Source: Diphasiastrum complanatum
Lineage: Eukaryota > Streptophyta > Lycopodiopsida > Lycopodiales > Lycopodiaceae
Length of the DNA: 40,231 nt
NCBI GenBank assembly: GCA_029204225.1
Contig: MU835299.1
Span: 1-40,231 of the forward strand
Direction: 5' to 3'
Shown: positions 19,976-31,234 of the stretch, piece by piece
Position numbering within the stretch: position 1 is the stretch's first letter
Layout of the letters: each line of letters begins with the position of its first letter
Notes under the pieces: generated by a model
What the model saw: only the letters and a program-made list of their open reading frames with translations
Databases searched by the model: none
Told to the model about the DNA's origin: nothing
Made by a program: the position numbers and the translations under genes

Positions 19976-20643
19976 TCCATTTGGAATTCTAGGATGAGTA
20001 ATGCAGATAGTAGATTAATATGACTGGAAGCAATTATAGCAAATGTCTACACTATATCAAGACAATCGCTCTGAATAGGTGGATCGACCGACAATGTTTG
20101 TTGTGGAAAAGGAGACAGGGAATCCTTGGTGCATAAAACTAAAATTGATTTTAGGACAATGATTGATTGTACTAATCAATCTACAAGAGTTATTGATTTC
20201 CAAATCAAAGGATTCATCAAGTTCTATTGACTAGATCTTGATCTAGATGCAAATCTTTAACTACTTAGCAAGATCAATAGATGTAACACCAGAAAACTAT
20301 CAAGGGCGGCCTCACATGTGTGGAAAACAATTACTGTATGGACTGTGAGCATAGATCTCAAGAAAATTGCTAGAATGAAAATCTCTCATCAACTTATCAT
20401 TACATTTGGTGATCTCTTTATAGATCTATGTTGTATCGTCAGCATCCACACCGGCTATGGCTCCAACTAGATCGAGTTATGGCTTCTCCCAACTAACCCT
20501 CACTAAGGCTATTTCCAACTAGCATGGATATGGATGCAAGAAAGACAGTCATAAGCATGGTGAGTATTCCTGAGGGTAAGATCCACTCTTCTCTCTTTTC
20601 TCTCCTTAGTTTCTAAAGCCACAATGATAGAAACCCTAAACCA

Positions 20644-20783
20644 TGCCTCCTTCTCTAAGGCTTAGCCTACTAGAGAATGAAGGGCCTAGATTAACTTAAC
20701 CCATAATGATAAAACAATAAACTAAATCTCCTCCTCTAAGGTTGAACCTACTAGAGAATGGAGGGCCTAGATTAACTTAACTT
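20644..20783. repeat. ~86-bp tandem duplication in the Copia-5 LTR
   Basis: CTAGAGAATGAAGGGCCTAG with its flanks recurs as CTAGAGAATGGAGGGCCTAG about 86 bp later, each followed by ATTAACTTAAC. The copies differ at several positions. Confidence 0.8.
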
Positions 20784-20914
20784 GTTGCAAGATAAATAGT
20801 GTACAGTACAATGTGAAGTAACACAATACATAAAACCACACAAGGAAGAACACTCAAAGACAAGATAGGCATGTATTGCAAATGAGGTTCTTGTCGAAAA
20901 TGGACTCTTCCACT

Positions 20915-20924
20915 CCTATATATA
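20915..20924 (-). promoter_or_regulatory. TATA box of the Copia-5 LTR
   Basis: TATATATAGG on the minus strand, flanked by an inverted pair (CCACTCC / GGAGTGG). Confidence 0.55.
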
Positions 20925-21687
20925 CTTGGAGTGGTGGTCACTTACAAAAGGGCACTATGAGACTAACTTAACTTTGAATCACATTAGTGCCATGGGACAA
21001 ACCCCCAATAGGCCTTTGTGTAACTTGAAATTACATATCTATGTGCAGTGCCCATGGCAACTTAAACTTAGAACAAAATAACTTAAGCCAGTACGGATAC
21101 TGTAAAAGCCTAAACTTGATGGGCAAGTTCTACGTTTAAATCCTATCTTGCTTGTATTTTTAGAGATATTTCGGAGGATGGCTAGAATATTCCTTGGAAT
21201 ATCAGTCTACAATCAAGTACATGAACGACCTGTAAACTAGTGTGGGGAGTGCCACATCATGTAGATCCACCAATGGGAGCAAGATATGCCCATAGACCAA
21301 AGTTGACTTTTTCTACTAGCTAGAATCCAAATGCTAGTCTCCTCAAAAAGTGGAAATCTTCCCTATAAAATAGGATCTAGGAGAATATGTACATCTTATC
21401 TAGTACAACCAGATCCACACGTGTGAACAACATCTTGACATGTGGGAGCATTTACTCATTCACATGGAAGTGCAAGCTAATAATAAGGAGATTGACCAAA
21501 ATGACTTTTCTTAGATTCTAGACAAAAGTCAAATTCACACTTGATCTAAAATGAATCTAACTTTATACAAGTACCTTTTCTACTTCCTTTCACACGTGGG
21601 AACAGACTCCACACGTGTGAGATCTCAATATGCATCTAGATCTCAAGATTAACATATTACACCAAATTAGAAGTGATAGTTTCAACA

Positions 21688-21696
21688 CCTCCTCAG
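21688..21696 (-). other. polypurine tract of Copia-5
   Basis: CTGAGGAGG on the minus strand, between the end of the RNase H frame and the LTR start TGTTGAA. Confidence 0.75.
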
Positions 21697-21933
21697 TTCT
21701 AACTTGGTAAATCCAATATTGGTACATCTATCTACAATTCCAAGAACAAATCTTAACTTGAAAAATGGATTTTTAGCCAAAGGTTTGGTTAATATATTAG
21801 CTATGCACTCGGATGATGGCACATGATGAAGTTATACCTCCTTGGATTGCACCTTCTCCCTCACAAAGTGAGCTATCTCAATATGCTTTGTTCTAGCATG
21901 AAAGATAAGATTTGTAGCAATTTCTTGAGCCGC
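21697..21933 (-). pseudogene. Copia-5 RNase H C-terminal fragment
   Basis: The minus strand reads IATNLIFHARTKHIEIAHFV, then REKVQSKEV, a stop (for Glu), LHHVPSSECIANILTKPLAK and FFKLRFVLGIVD. This is the terminal RNase H segment of a Copia pol. The upstream end breaks at about 21934, where unrelated plus-strand-like sequence begins. Confidence 0.9.
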
Positions 21934-22261
21934 ATGGATCATCTTGAGAGTCGTATTGATCGTGTTCTTTCTAACCTTGAGACTATACGACCACGAGGGG
22001 ATACCACCCCCCAGACATTCTTCAGCGTCCTAGTAAAGCACCTTTATTTCCTATTTTGAGTACGTCTGCTCCTGCTCCATCTCCATCTTCAGGAGGTGCT
22101 TTTGGTAGTACGTTTGGTCACCTTCATATAGTGCTAGTCCTTATGGGTCTCCTTTCGAGTCTTCTGTACCACCACCTAGATTTCCCCTCCGCACCACCAG
22201 GATTTCCTTTTCCTACTTTTTCAGGTAATCACGAGCCCCATTTTGCTCTTGAGAGATTTTG
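21934..22261 (+). other. coding-like fragment, unidentified
   Basis: It starts MDHLESRIDRVLSNLETIRP, then runs through frame changes into a Ser/Pro-rich stretch (SPYGSPFESSVPPPRFP). The composition resembles a gag N-terminal or linker region but has no diagnostic motif. A retroelement or host gene scrap are both possible. Confidence 0.3.
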
Positions 22262-22445
22262 AATATCCTTGCAAGATTCCTTTTGTTTATTGTTTTTAGC
22301 TTTCTTCATTAATATTTTCACTTTTTTCAATGACTCATAATTTGTTCAAAGATTTGCATTTTCTTGCAACAACTTTTGTACAACACTCTCTCTCAAGAAA
22401 GTAAGAAGACATAGGTCTGTATTGATTCTCCAAAAACTAAATCCT

Positions 22446-22721
22446 CTACATTGAGAATGTATTTCCATAATTTTGCAATCTTTCACAATATCCCAATAAA
22501 CCAGGACGTTTTAGGGTATTAGGATCTTCGGAATACAAAGACCCATCTGTCCACAGATCCAATTTCTTTTTTCCTTTAGTCCTATAATGTAGATAGTCCT
22601 CAATAGATACTAAAAATCCTTTGACTCTTCTTTTTTGTAAAGGTGCCAAATCTATAGGAATGTTCAAATGAAAATGATACAAAGTCGTCATTATAAAAAG
22701 TACAAAACTAGTTACAAGCAT
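22446..22721 (-). pseudogene. unidentified 91-codon ORF, not retroelement-like
   Basis: It encodes a hydrophobic start followed by HLNIPIDLAPLQKRRVKGF, SIEDYLHYRTKGKKKLDLW and RPGLLGYCERLQNYGN. It has balanced, protein-like composition and no low complexity. I recognise no domain. The flanks offer no clear exon signals. It may be a fragment of a host or organelle-derived gene, or chance. Confidence 0.3.
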
Positions 22722-22773
22722 ATTTAGAATAGAAATACTACAAAATACTTGAATGCAAATATATTTTTACCTG

Positions 22774-23128
22774 ATGCAAGATAACCAATTTATAATGAAT
22801 GCTTCTACAATGTTTATCTCATTCATTTTCAAATGTGGAGATGGCATTCATATTTTAATTTCCACCACAAGATCGCGCTCATATTTTGATTTCAAATGTT
22901 AAGAGGAAATATACATTCAAAATCATATTTGTTGAATTATGGTAAACAAAATGCAAGATAACCAATTTTTGATAAAAGCTTCTATAATGGTGATTCCCTC
23001 TATATTCAAATATGGAGATGACACTCATATTTTGATTTCAACCATAACATGGGGACCATATTTTGATTTCAAATGTCAAGAGAGAATATACATTCAAAAT
23101 CATATTTGTTAAACTGTGATTAAACAAA
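22774..23128. repeat. two 177-bp tandem repeats
   Basis: Units begin ATGCAAGATAACCAATTT at 22774 and 22951, and a third start (ATGCAATCATAAC) appears at 23129. Both hold the phrases CATATTTTGATTTCAA and TACATTCAAAATCATATTTG. The copies differ at about one position in seven or eight by eye. Satellite-like, of unknown origin. Confidence 0.85.
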
Positions 23129-23221
23129 ATGCAATCATAACAATAGTTGGTTTGCTCAACCATAACTATAGACGAGCTGGTTATACCATTGGGAGTGGTG
23201 TGGCCAAGCAAATAGACAATA

Positions 23222-24837
23222 TTGTTTTATTTGAACAACTTTCTAAGCGAATTTAAAATACAAAGGCAGTATTCCTCGAGCTACACTCCACAGCAGAATG
23301 GAGTAGCCAAAAGAAAGAATCGGACTCTTGTTGAGTCTGCCAGATCCATGTTAATTGCCGCTAATCTTCCAAACAAATTCTGGGCAGAAGCAATCACAAC
23401 AGCCTGTTACATTCAGAATCGTCGGATGTATATGTTACGCCCAAGTACCCTTTAGACTTAAGGAAGAAATTCGACCCAACCAGTTCCAAGGCTTTATTCC
23501 TTGGATATCCATCCGATCATAAGACCTACAAGGTCTTCGATCTTGAATATGGCAAGGAACTTAATAGCAGAGATGTCATCTTCCTAATTTATTAATGGTT
23601 CAAATGACAAACTATCGACTGCCAAGGATGTAGACACATATGTCTCGATACCTTCCACTTCTACACCTTGTCATTCCTCTTCTGAGTCAGATCATGATGA
23701 AGATCCAAATGTTCGAAGATCTACTCCAATGACGCATCCACCAGACTTTTTGGAAAACAATCGAGGAGCCACTCACTATTCATGATGAACTATCGAATGT
23801 AGATTTTGATATGTGAAAAGCAGTGATGGATAGTACATACAATTCACTAATCAAGAACCAGACCTGGACTCTTGTCGAACCACTAGTAAAAAAGAAAGAT
23901 CATTGATTTCAAAAGAACGTATAATTTTGATGGACATGTTCCAAAATCGAAAGCAAGACTCGTAGCCAAAGGCTACTCACAAGTACCAAGTATTGACTAT
24001 ACAAAGACCTTTAGTCCTATCGTCAAACTTGCATCAATTCAAACCCATTGCAATAGCAAAAGAACTCATCAGATGGATGTACAAATTGAATTTCTGAATG
24101 GTTTCATCCATGAGAATATCTATATGCATCAACCCGAAGGGTAGGGTACATTGTCGAAGGTTTTCAAGATTGTAACTTTTCATATCAATCATTGATTGGT
24201 TCATTAATGTATGGAATGGTGTGCACCATACTTGATATGGGATATACTATTTACACACTATCTCATTTCATGTCTAATCCAAGATTCTAACATGAAAAAG
24301 CACTCAAAAGAGTGATGACGTACATTCAAGAGACAAAGAACCAAGTTCTAGATTATTCTGATAACTCTGCTATAGCATTATGCTTATTCAGCTATTCTGA
24401 TTCAGATTGGAAAGGAGATTTAGACACCAAGAAGTCCTATCGTCTGCACCTATTTCTTGGAACAGTAGAAAACAAAAGTCAATCTCACTATCGTCAACTG
24501 AAGCCGACAACATAGCAGCAACACAAGCAACTAAAGAAGCTATCTGGCTGAGGTTTCTTCTACAGGATCTAAAGTTCAAGTAGAACAATCCGACTACCAT
24601 CTACTTCGACAATGTCAGCTGCGTTTAACTTACTCTCAATCCTAGATTTCATTCTAGAACTAAACATATAGAAACTCAATTTCATTTTGTTCAAAAGAGA
24701 AAGTACAATTAAAATGTGTAGAACTGATTTATTGTTCAACAAATCTCATAGTAGCCGATATCTTTACAAAAGCTTTGACTAAAGAAAAGCATCTTTTATT
24801 TAGAGACGTTAAATTTAAAGGTTATCTAAACTTTTGA
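23222..24837 (+). pseudogene. Copia-6: integrase end, RT and RNase H remnant
   Basis: The integrase part reads YSSSYTPQQNGVAKRKNRTL, so the catalytic Glu of the AERKNR motif is replaced by Lys. SMLIAANLPNKFWAEAITTA follows. RT remains as KSKARLVAKGYSQVPSIDYT and FSPIVKLASIQ, then YMHQPEG. It then jumps near 24150-24190 to SLIGSLMYGMVCTILD, so the YVDD catalytic box is deleted. RNase H has SYSDSDWKGDLDTKKS and ADIFTKALTKEKHLLFRDV. Many stops and shifts are present. The gag, protease and most integrase are missing upstream. Confidence 0.88.
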
Positions 24838-24846
24838 AGTCGAATT

Positions 24847-24855
24847 AAGGGGGAG
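24847..24855 (+). other. polypurine tract of Copia-6
   Basis: AAGGGGGAG directly before the LTR start TGTTGG and shortly after the pol stop codon. Confidence 0.85.
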
Positions 24856-25268
24856 TGTTGGAAAATCTAAATCCACTTCAACCATTTGATCCATTTGCCA
24901 CTATCTTAGCTATCAGCTATATCTTTTAGGTACCTACAACAGAGTCCCAGACCTAGTTATTTACACGAGAACCTACTACAGAGAAAAACCTACAAATTTA
25001 CACACAAGTTCGAAGACAAGATTTGTGACACTATTGCAAGGTCTACTGAATAAGCATTCAATAGGCCTCACGACTCGAATACTCCGAACTATCGAACGCT
25101 CTCTGGAAGACGTCCGAACCTAACGGCAAAACTAACGTCTTAAACTATCGTTACTACTGTCGGGTCTTCATGCCCTTTAATTCACGATCAATCCAAGGTT
25201 GGCATATTATAGAGTAACTACATTGTGTACATAAACAGAGTTAGATGCACATTCTGAGTAGCTAAACA
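24856..25268 (+). repeat. 3' LTR of Copia-6 (right end approximate)
   Basis: It starts TGTTGGAAAATCTAAATC. A candidate end is GAGTAGCTAAACA near 25268. There is no second copy to confirm it. The interior has the short-repeat-rich, GC-richer look of a plant Copia LTR. Confidence 0.6.
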
Positions 25269-27598
25269 TAGATATTTTCCTCAAGAGACACAGACCTCTT
25301 AACTAAAGATCAAGGTAAAAGTGCTTCATCAAAATCAAAAGATGACCGAGTAAAAATGACTTGTTTCAACATAGTTGCAAGTGTAAGATGAGTGCGAGAG
25401 TGTATGAAGAAAGATTGATTTTGAAAGTTGGAAAAAGTCTCAGAAATTTTGTTGGCAAGAACTTTGCTAACATTTGTGCAAAATGAATTGATTTTTTAGA
25501 TTATATAGAGGATTTTGATTAACCTATTAGACAAAGTGCTATTTTGGCAAATCAGTTTTGGAAAAAAAAAAAAAAACTGACATACGTCTTTAGTATTGTG
25601 AAACAAGTTACCTAAAATTTTGGTGAAAGTTCTTGACCAATATGGAGCCTCCGACAAGGGTTTAGAGGTTCGGAGATTAAACTTTCACCAAATAACAACA
25701 TTTGCACAACTATTTCATATAATGACATTTTCTGGAGTTTCAACTCTTGCCCAAGTCAATTTTGAAGTTTTGAATCCATTTGTCAGGTCGGCGGAGGTTT
25801 CATAATGACGTTTTGATGCCCTACGAAGGTTCTCAAAATTCTATAGAGCTGAACCCTTGCACAACACCATTTTGAGTGCTTCTAATGCAAACTCACTCTC
25901 ACCGATTTTATGGTAGCTAAAAAATACTGTTTAAAAATAACTGTAATCTTAGCCAATGTTGGTTGACTATTTGTAGCAAAAATTAGCCATGCTAGTGATT
26001 TTTGTCCAATTTTTCACTTGAAAAATCAATTTTTTTTCATCATTCTTTTTTATGATGATTTTTTTGTTTCTTTCATGTTTTTTATGTTTTGCCATTTTTT
26101 TTTCCAATATCTTTTCCTAAATAAAAAAGAATGAAAGTAAGGTACTCCCAAGTTGAAAGTTAAAATTTAATTTTTTTTCTTTTCTGTTGAATTTCAAATT
26201 TGAGATTGGTTACTTGTCTGATATATTTCAAATTGATACTAATCATTAGAAATGAGTCAATTGAACATTTGTGCAAGATACTCGTCAAAATCAAATTTAA
26301 AACCATCAAACAATATGAAATGGCTAGATAATATGAGTGGTGACAAAACTCTTTATTCGGGGAGTGAAATCTTGTTGAATTTAGATTAAGAGTTATTGAA
26401 ATCCTATTGGTAGGATTTCCATTCATGTAATTTCTTATTCTAAGGTTTTGATAGTTTTTGTTAATATTGACCTCCGATCAATAAAAAAGAAAAATTGTAA
26501 TTGGTAGAAACTGATCAAAAGTAAAAAAATTGATTTCATTTCATGTTTAAATCATATGGTGAATTGTATGCAAAAGATCAAAGTAGTGCTAACAGATTCA
26601 TACTAGTGGATGATTTTTGTATATCGGTGATTCAACTCAGATATAGGATAAAAATGAAATTGTTTCAGATTTTTTCCTACAATAATTCACTTTTTACATT
26701 TACTAATGTCTGTACATCTTCTTAGTGCCTTAGCTATAATAGATTTTCAGGGGACTGAAAATCCTAAGGGGGGAAGACGGGGAGACATCAAAGGTAGTAA
26801 ATGTGGATTTTAATAATCCCTGAGAACAATTGCTTAATACCGGATATTAATTTTCTTGATTGAATTCATAACTGAAATCTTTGTAACCATTGAGTTGTCC
26901 ACAACTTTGAATGTCAATCATGATGTTAGAAGTAAAATTTGATACATGGCTTCCATTGGATCTGTTAGTTGACAAAAGCTTGTCCCTAGAGTTGATACTC
27001 TTGGATCAGTAGGGATTCGAAGTTTATCACTAACATGGAAGAATCGAAATGTAATGTTGAACCATGTTAATTCTTCGATTTAAATCACAGGTTCAAGTAT
27101 GGATCTATTATATCCATATGAAAGGCATGTCAGTCATCCAAATGTATGGATTTCTCCAATTTTTGGGAACAAGAAATAATATCCTGTATGGATTATAGGA
27201 CAGCTAAATAATCAGTGAATCTCTTGAATATCAGATAAGATAGTTAAGGGTTTTCTAGAAGGAAGAGCTGGTGGTATAAAAAATCATTAATTTTGGAAAG
27301 AATATTCTAGGACTGTAAAGATATGATTATCAATGGAGTACTTAAGTACCTAGTCGCGATATGAAAAAAATTTGAAGTTTAATCTGGATCCCAATGTGGT
27401 ATCTCTTAATTAACAAAATTGAAAACCCTTAAATCTATTTCTCGCTTTCTTGATTAATCATTTACTTCTTAGTAATTTCTCGAATATTTAACATCAGACT
27501 GGTTTATATGATTCTTTCCAACATGAAGTTATTCTTCTGAAAGACTGTTAGGACATATGAATTACCACTTGAGTTATAGATAAATTTTAAGGGTGATT
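25269..27598. other. 2.3 kb without recognisable genes
   Basis: AT-rich, with an A15 run at about 25561-25576 and T-rich stretches at 25990-26110. Between 25620 and 25850 there are motifs (GGTTCGGAG, GGCGGAGGTT, CGAAGGTTCTC) like those in the leader of the gag-only element at 7720-8340. This may be a decayed leader of a related element. Nothing else is supported. Confidence 0.45.
27596..27598. repeat. 3-bp target site duplication ATT (left)
   Basis: It matches ATT at 39146-39148. Three bases is the length made by CACTA transposons, but a 3-bp match alone is weak evidence. Confidence 0.5.
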
Positions 27599-27629
27599 CA
27601 CAACTAGAAAACTATGTTTATCCATGCAG
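27599..27629 (+). repeat. left terminal inverted repeat of the CACTA element
   Basis: It starts CACAACTAG and runs to ATCCATGCAG. It pairs imperfectly with 39114-39145: the first five and last ten bases agree, and the middle is diverged. Confidence 0.6.
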
Positions 27630-27995
27630 AGTATCCACGCGACACGCAACACTTAGTCGATTTTCTGAAATTTTGTTTGCATGGAACATCCACACTTTGA
27701 TAATCCACGCCAAAAACTTTTTGAACACACCTCCGGCAAGTCCACCGGTGTTTTTCTGGCAAGGCGCCAAAAAATTTATTCGCGTGGACAATCCACGCAA
27801 AATTGAATTTTGAAAATTCCGGCAACTGTTTGGAAGAAAAACATGTCGACGCTTGACGACGATTTTACACGTGGATTATCCATGCAATTCAATTATCTCA
27901 ACGACCTCATCGGATCGGGACAATATTTCGATGCGTGGATATTCCACGTTAAAGTTATCCATGCGTGAATTATTCACGTGTAAATTATCCACGCA
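27618..27995. repeat. left subterminal array, GCGTGGAT/ATCCACGC motif
   Basis: About a dozen copies in both orientations, several as back-to-back pairs such as CGCGTGGACAATCCACGC near 27780 and ACGTGGATTATCCATGC near 27870. Many copies differ by C-to-T or G-to-A at CpG. In En/Spm such arrays bind the TNPA-type protein and are needed for transposition. Confidence 0.88.
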
Positions 27996-28211
27996 TTTTT
28001 TTTTTGCTTGTTTACAATGAAATGGAATTAGTTAAATAAATATTTTCCTAAAGTGAAAGTATATATATTTATTGCAAGGACAAATATGAAAAAGGCACTT
28101 TGACAAGATATCATTGTCTTCTATTATGAAAATGAAAAATATGTCTATATATTAACTACAAATCTTTTCATGACGATGATATTAAAGCATGAATGTAAAA
28201 AAAATTTATTG

Positions 28212-28735
28212 TTAGAAGGGTGTCAACCTATGGACCTTTCCCATTCCTTGAGGTTTTTCACTTGTTACCTTTTCGGCTTCCTCCTCATGCAACAATAGAG
28301 GAGCAAATGAATGTAGTTGGTGCAAATTTTCAATAACATAAAAGAGAGATTCATGTACTAACCATCCCTCGGATATGCTACCTTCATGCCTTGCCTTTTG
28401 ACACAAAATCTTTTAAGACTTTCATGTATCTTTCCATAATAAACATCCACCTAAAAAGTCACAAATGGTTAAAAATAAGTGTTTTATTTAATGAGCTCAT
28501 GTATCAATTGATTTAGTTTAAATACACATGCAAAACAAAATTTATGCACTTATATCTAGTGTGCACTGGACCAACAATAGAAACTTCCTCAACCAAGTGC
28601 ACCAATAAATGCACTTGTGAGTCCATGATGGAATTCCGGAAATTTCTCTCAAACATGCACACAATCTCTACCATATCCTCATGTCTCTTGCGAAGATTCA
28701 GCTCACGAATTTCTTTTGAACACATCCATCTGCGA
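28212..28735 (-). pseudogene. CACTA transposase remnant (DUF4218-type C-terminal region)
   Basis: Two exon-like blocks on the minus strand. Block 1 (about 28735-28513) reads SKEIRELNLRKRHEDMVEIV, then ERNFRNSIMDSQVHLLVHLV and EEVSIVGPVHTRYK. Block 2, after an intron-like gap with acceptor CTTTTTAG near 28452, reads WMFIMERYMKVLKDFV. It then shifts frame to QKARHEGSISEGWLVHESL and ends in EEEAEKV and GKVHRLT. The order VHL, then GPV, then ERYMK, then KARxEGS is characteristic of plant En/Spm transposases. Upstream exons with the catalytic core were not recognised in 28736-29440. Confidence 0.85.
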
Positions 28736-29440
28736 CATATTCAATTCATTTTATGTCTATTTGAATTTCCAGTCAATAAATATTAAATAAAAAAATGCAC
28801 CAAGTAAATGTAAATACTTGACAATGATTCATAGTTTGTATATGGTCTCACAAATATCTTTTGACAAGCACCCGTGAATTGACAATGGGTATTGCCCACT
28901 CAATCACTCATTTGATTAATTAATACTCGGATCGAGTAAGTTAGTGATAAATCTCTTTGTATTGGCCTAGTGTGCCATGGTATCTCACGATAAGCAATCA
29001 AAATGAGGCTCATATTCACAAAAATTAGGCGTCTCGATGTCTAGATTCAGAGTAACTTTTAATCTCACTCTGTTATTTGTAACAAGGTTAGTTGCAATCT
29101 TGCAATATACTTTGGGAGTTCGGCTTCGACAATTATGTGTGTCATTACATGGCCAACTTGTTTGATACTTCTAGTCTCAAGGCAACTAGGATCAACATAT
29201 TCTACTTCTACATTTGATTCTGAAGGGTACGTCTCATTTGTGAATCCTAGTATGTGGATGGTTCCTATGGTCACAATTCTATCATGGTCACTGTTGGCAT
29301 GATTAATACCCGATGCAAATCTATAGTTTTATCGATCATAGAGTCAATCACTTGACATAATACTCAATTATTTGATTAATTGATAGATTATCGAGTAGGA
29401 CGATTATATGTATGATTGAGTGATTGCTCGAATGATCAAA
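28736..29440. other. CACTA interior, no clear exon
   Basis: It is the expected place for upstream transposase exons on the minus strand. Only a 70-codon unrecognised frame (29065-29274) is open. No catalytic-core motif was seen. Confidence 0.4.
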
Positions 29441-29790
29441 ACAATGTCAGTCAATCATATTCTCGACGACCATTAATCAACATCTTTTTGTAAATGATAT
29501 TTCAATTAATTAGTATGACTTTAAATAAGGTTATATAGGTCACATATCACTAAGGTTTTTAATATATCATAAATGCTATTGATCATAGTTCTAAATGACC
29601 CTATGCAACCACCATTTAGGAGGTCACATGACAAAAAAATCATGTTTTTACTTTGACCATATAATTATGTCATGAAATCAAATCAAATCTATGACACCTA
29701 GATTTTTAACATATCTAGATTTTCATGACATCATCGATTTGATATAATATTGTGTCATAAAATCTCAAAAGATTTGTCAAATTAGTTGTT
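29440..29790. repeat. direct repeat copy 1, inside the CACTA element
   Basis: It shares with 30580-30950 the order GGTTATATAGGTCACATA, then AAATGCTNTTGATCAT, AGGTCACATGACAAAAA, TTTGACCATATAATTATGTC and CAAATCTATGACACCTAGAT. Identity is perhaps 80% by eye, with small indels. It could be LTRs of a small non-coding element or a local duplication. Confidence 0.8.
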
Positions 29791-30579
29791 TACTAAAAAC
29801 ATGTACTATCATTATATCTCATGATTTTGTCTTTTATGTCAAATCTATGAAAAAATTAAAATTTATAAAAATATAAGATTTGTAAAAATTAGTTTTGTAA
29901 AAATTAAATACTATCATAATGACCCATGATTTTATCTTATATGTTCAATCATATTAAAAAAATATGTTTTATGTTTTTCTTTATATTTTGGATCAAATTT
30001 CACAAAAAATTTTGCTCACTGAAGTGCGGCAACCACAATCAGCCATTCAACAACATGATATCCTCCCATCAAAAACATGATCAATGACTCGTGAAAGCTA
30101 GCCTTCGATAGCCATGAAAATGTCCATCCTTCGTGAAGTTCAAATAATGAGAGATTTCGTAAATGGGCCTTTTAGAAGTTGAAATAATGTCTTCACAATA
30201 AGTTATCATAGTAGTTCAACTTTGAATATTGTCTTCCAACCGGTCATCAAGTTCCTTAGACAGACTATTTTAGACACTGTTGTAGCCACTTAGATAGTTC
30301 CATAGATAATGCTATTGACAGTTAGAGTCTTAGACAATTGCTTAGATAGCTTCAATTCTAATTAGATAATCCTTAACCAAACTGTCGTAGAAGCTTAGAT
30401 GTATCTCGTTTCTGTCAGGTGTCTTGCTTGCAGGATCGACATTTTACAAATCAATCATGTACCTTCCACAATATTGTATGGCTACCCATGATCGAGATAG
30501 CTAGTGATTGGATCGAGTGAATATCGAATTGAACAATAGCGAATCGAATCGAACAAGCGAGCAATTGGACAAAGTCAAT

Positions 30580-30950
30580 CAATCATATACTAGCACACTA
30601 TTGATCAACATCTTTATTACAATGCTAAATGATATTTCAACTAATTACTATGATTTTATATAAGGTTATATAGGTCACATACCAACAATTGAAAAAATAT
30701 ATCATATAGGTCACATATTACTAAGGTCTTCAATATAACATAAATGCTTTTGATCATGAATCTAAATGACCTCATGCAACCATTAAAGAGGTCACATGAC
30801 AAAAACAAAAATTTTCACTTTGACCATATAATTATGTCACGAAATTATATCAAATCTATGACACCTAGATTATTAAGAAATTAAATTTTTTTGTGACATC
30901 ATCAATTTGACATAATATTATGTCATAAAATCTTAAAAAAAAACTTGTCA
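30580..30950. repeat. direct repeat copy 2, inside the CACTA element
   Basis: Partner of 29440-29790, about 1.13 kb downstream in the same orientation. A short internal repetition of TATAGGTCACATA (30667-30716) is extra in this copy. The DNA between the copies has no gene. Confidence 0.8.
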
Positions 30951-31104
30951 AATATTAAAAATATATATTTTATGCTTTTTTTTTAATGTCAAATCTTATA
31001 ATAAAATATTTTCATAAAATCTAGAAAATAATGATTTGCATGACATTTAAAGCATGCAAGCCCATGTGGGAGACCCTCCCACGCTCTAAGTGAAAAAGAA
31101 TTCC

Positions 31105-31137
31105 GCATGGATACCTTTTGTATAGATAATCCACGCG
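31105..31137. promoter_or_regulatory. internal copy of the subterminal motif upstream of the 312-codon gene
   Basis: GCATGGAT at 31105-31112 and AATCCACGCG at 31128-31137 flank a TATAGATAA at 31121-31129. This is the same motif pair as in the element's end arrays. It lies about 315 bp before the gene's ATG, at a plausible promoter. Binding by the element's own protein and autoregulation are inferred. Confidence 0.5.
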
Positions 31138-31234
31138 AAACTTGAATGTCAATAAAACCAGATTTTCGCAAACATTTTGGATCTCTTCTTTTGCTTTCAA
31201 ATTTAGTGAATGTTCTGTTTAGTTCTCTTCCTAA

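Larger units (their letters stand above)
20280..21687 (-). repeat. 3' LTR of Copia-5 (left boundary approximate)
   Basis: It begins TGTTGAAACTATCAC on the minus strand, directly after the polypurine tract at 21688-21696. It contains TATATATAGG at 20915-20924, the likely promoter, and several CACACGTGTG motifs (21417-21620). The far end is unclear and could lie anywhere between 20085 and 20280, since no second copy or target duplication is in view. Copia-4 gag lies immediately downstream in the same orientation. Confidence 0.6.

Noticed and set aside
20068-20079. Met-tRNA primer site for Copia-4
   Set aside because: Only the TCAGAGC half matches without gaps, so it is too weak to list. It is mentioned with the Copia-4 gag as a hint.
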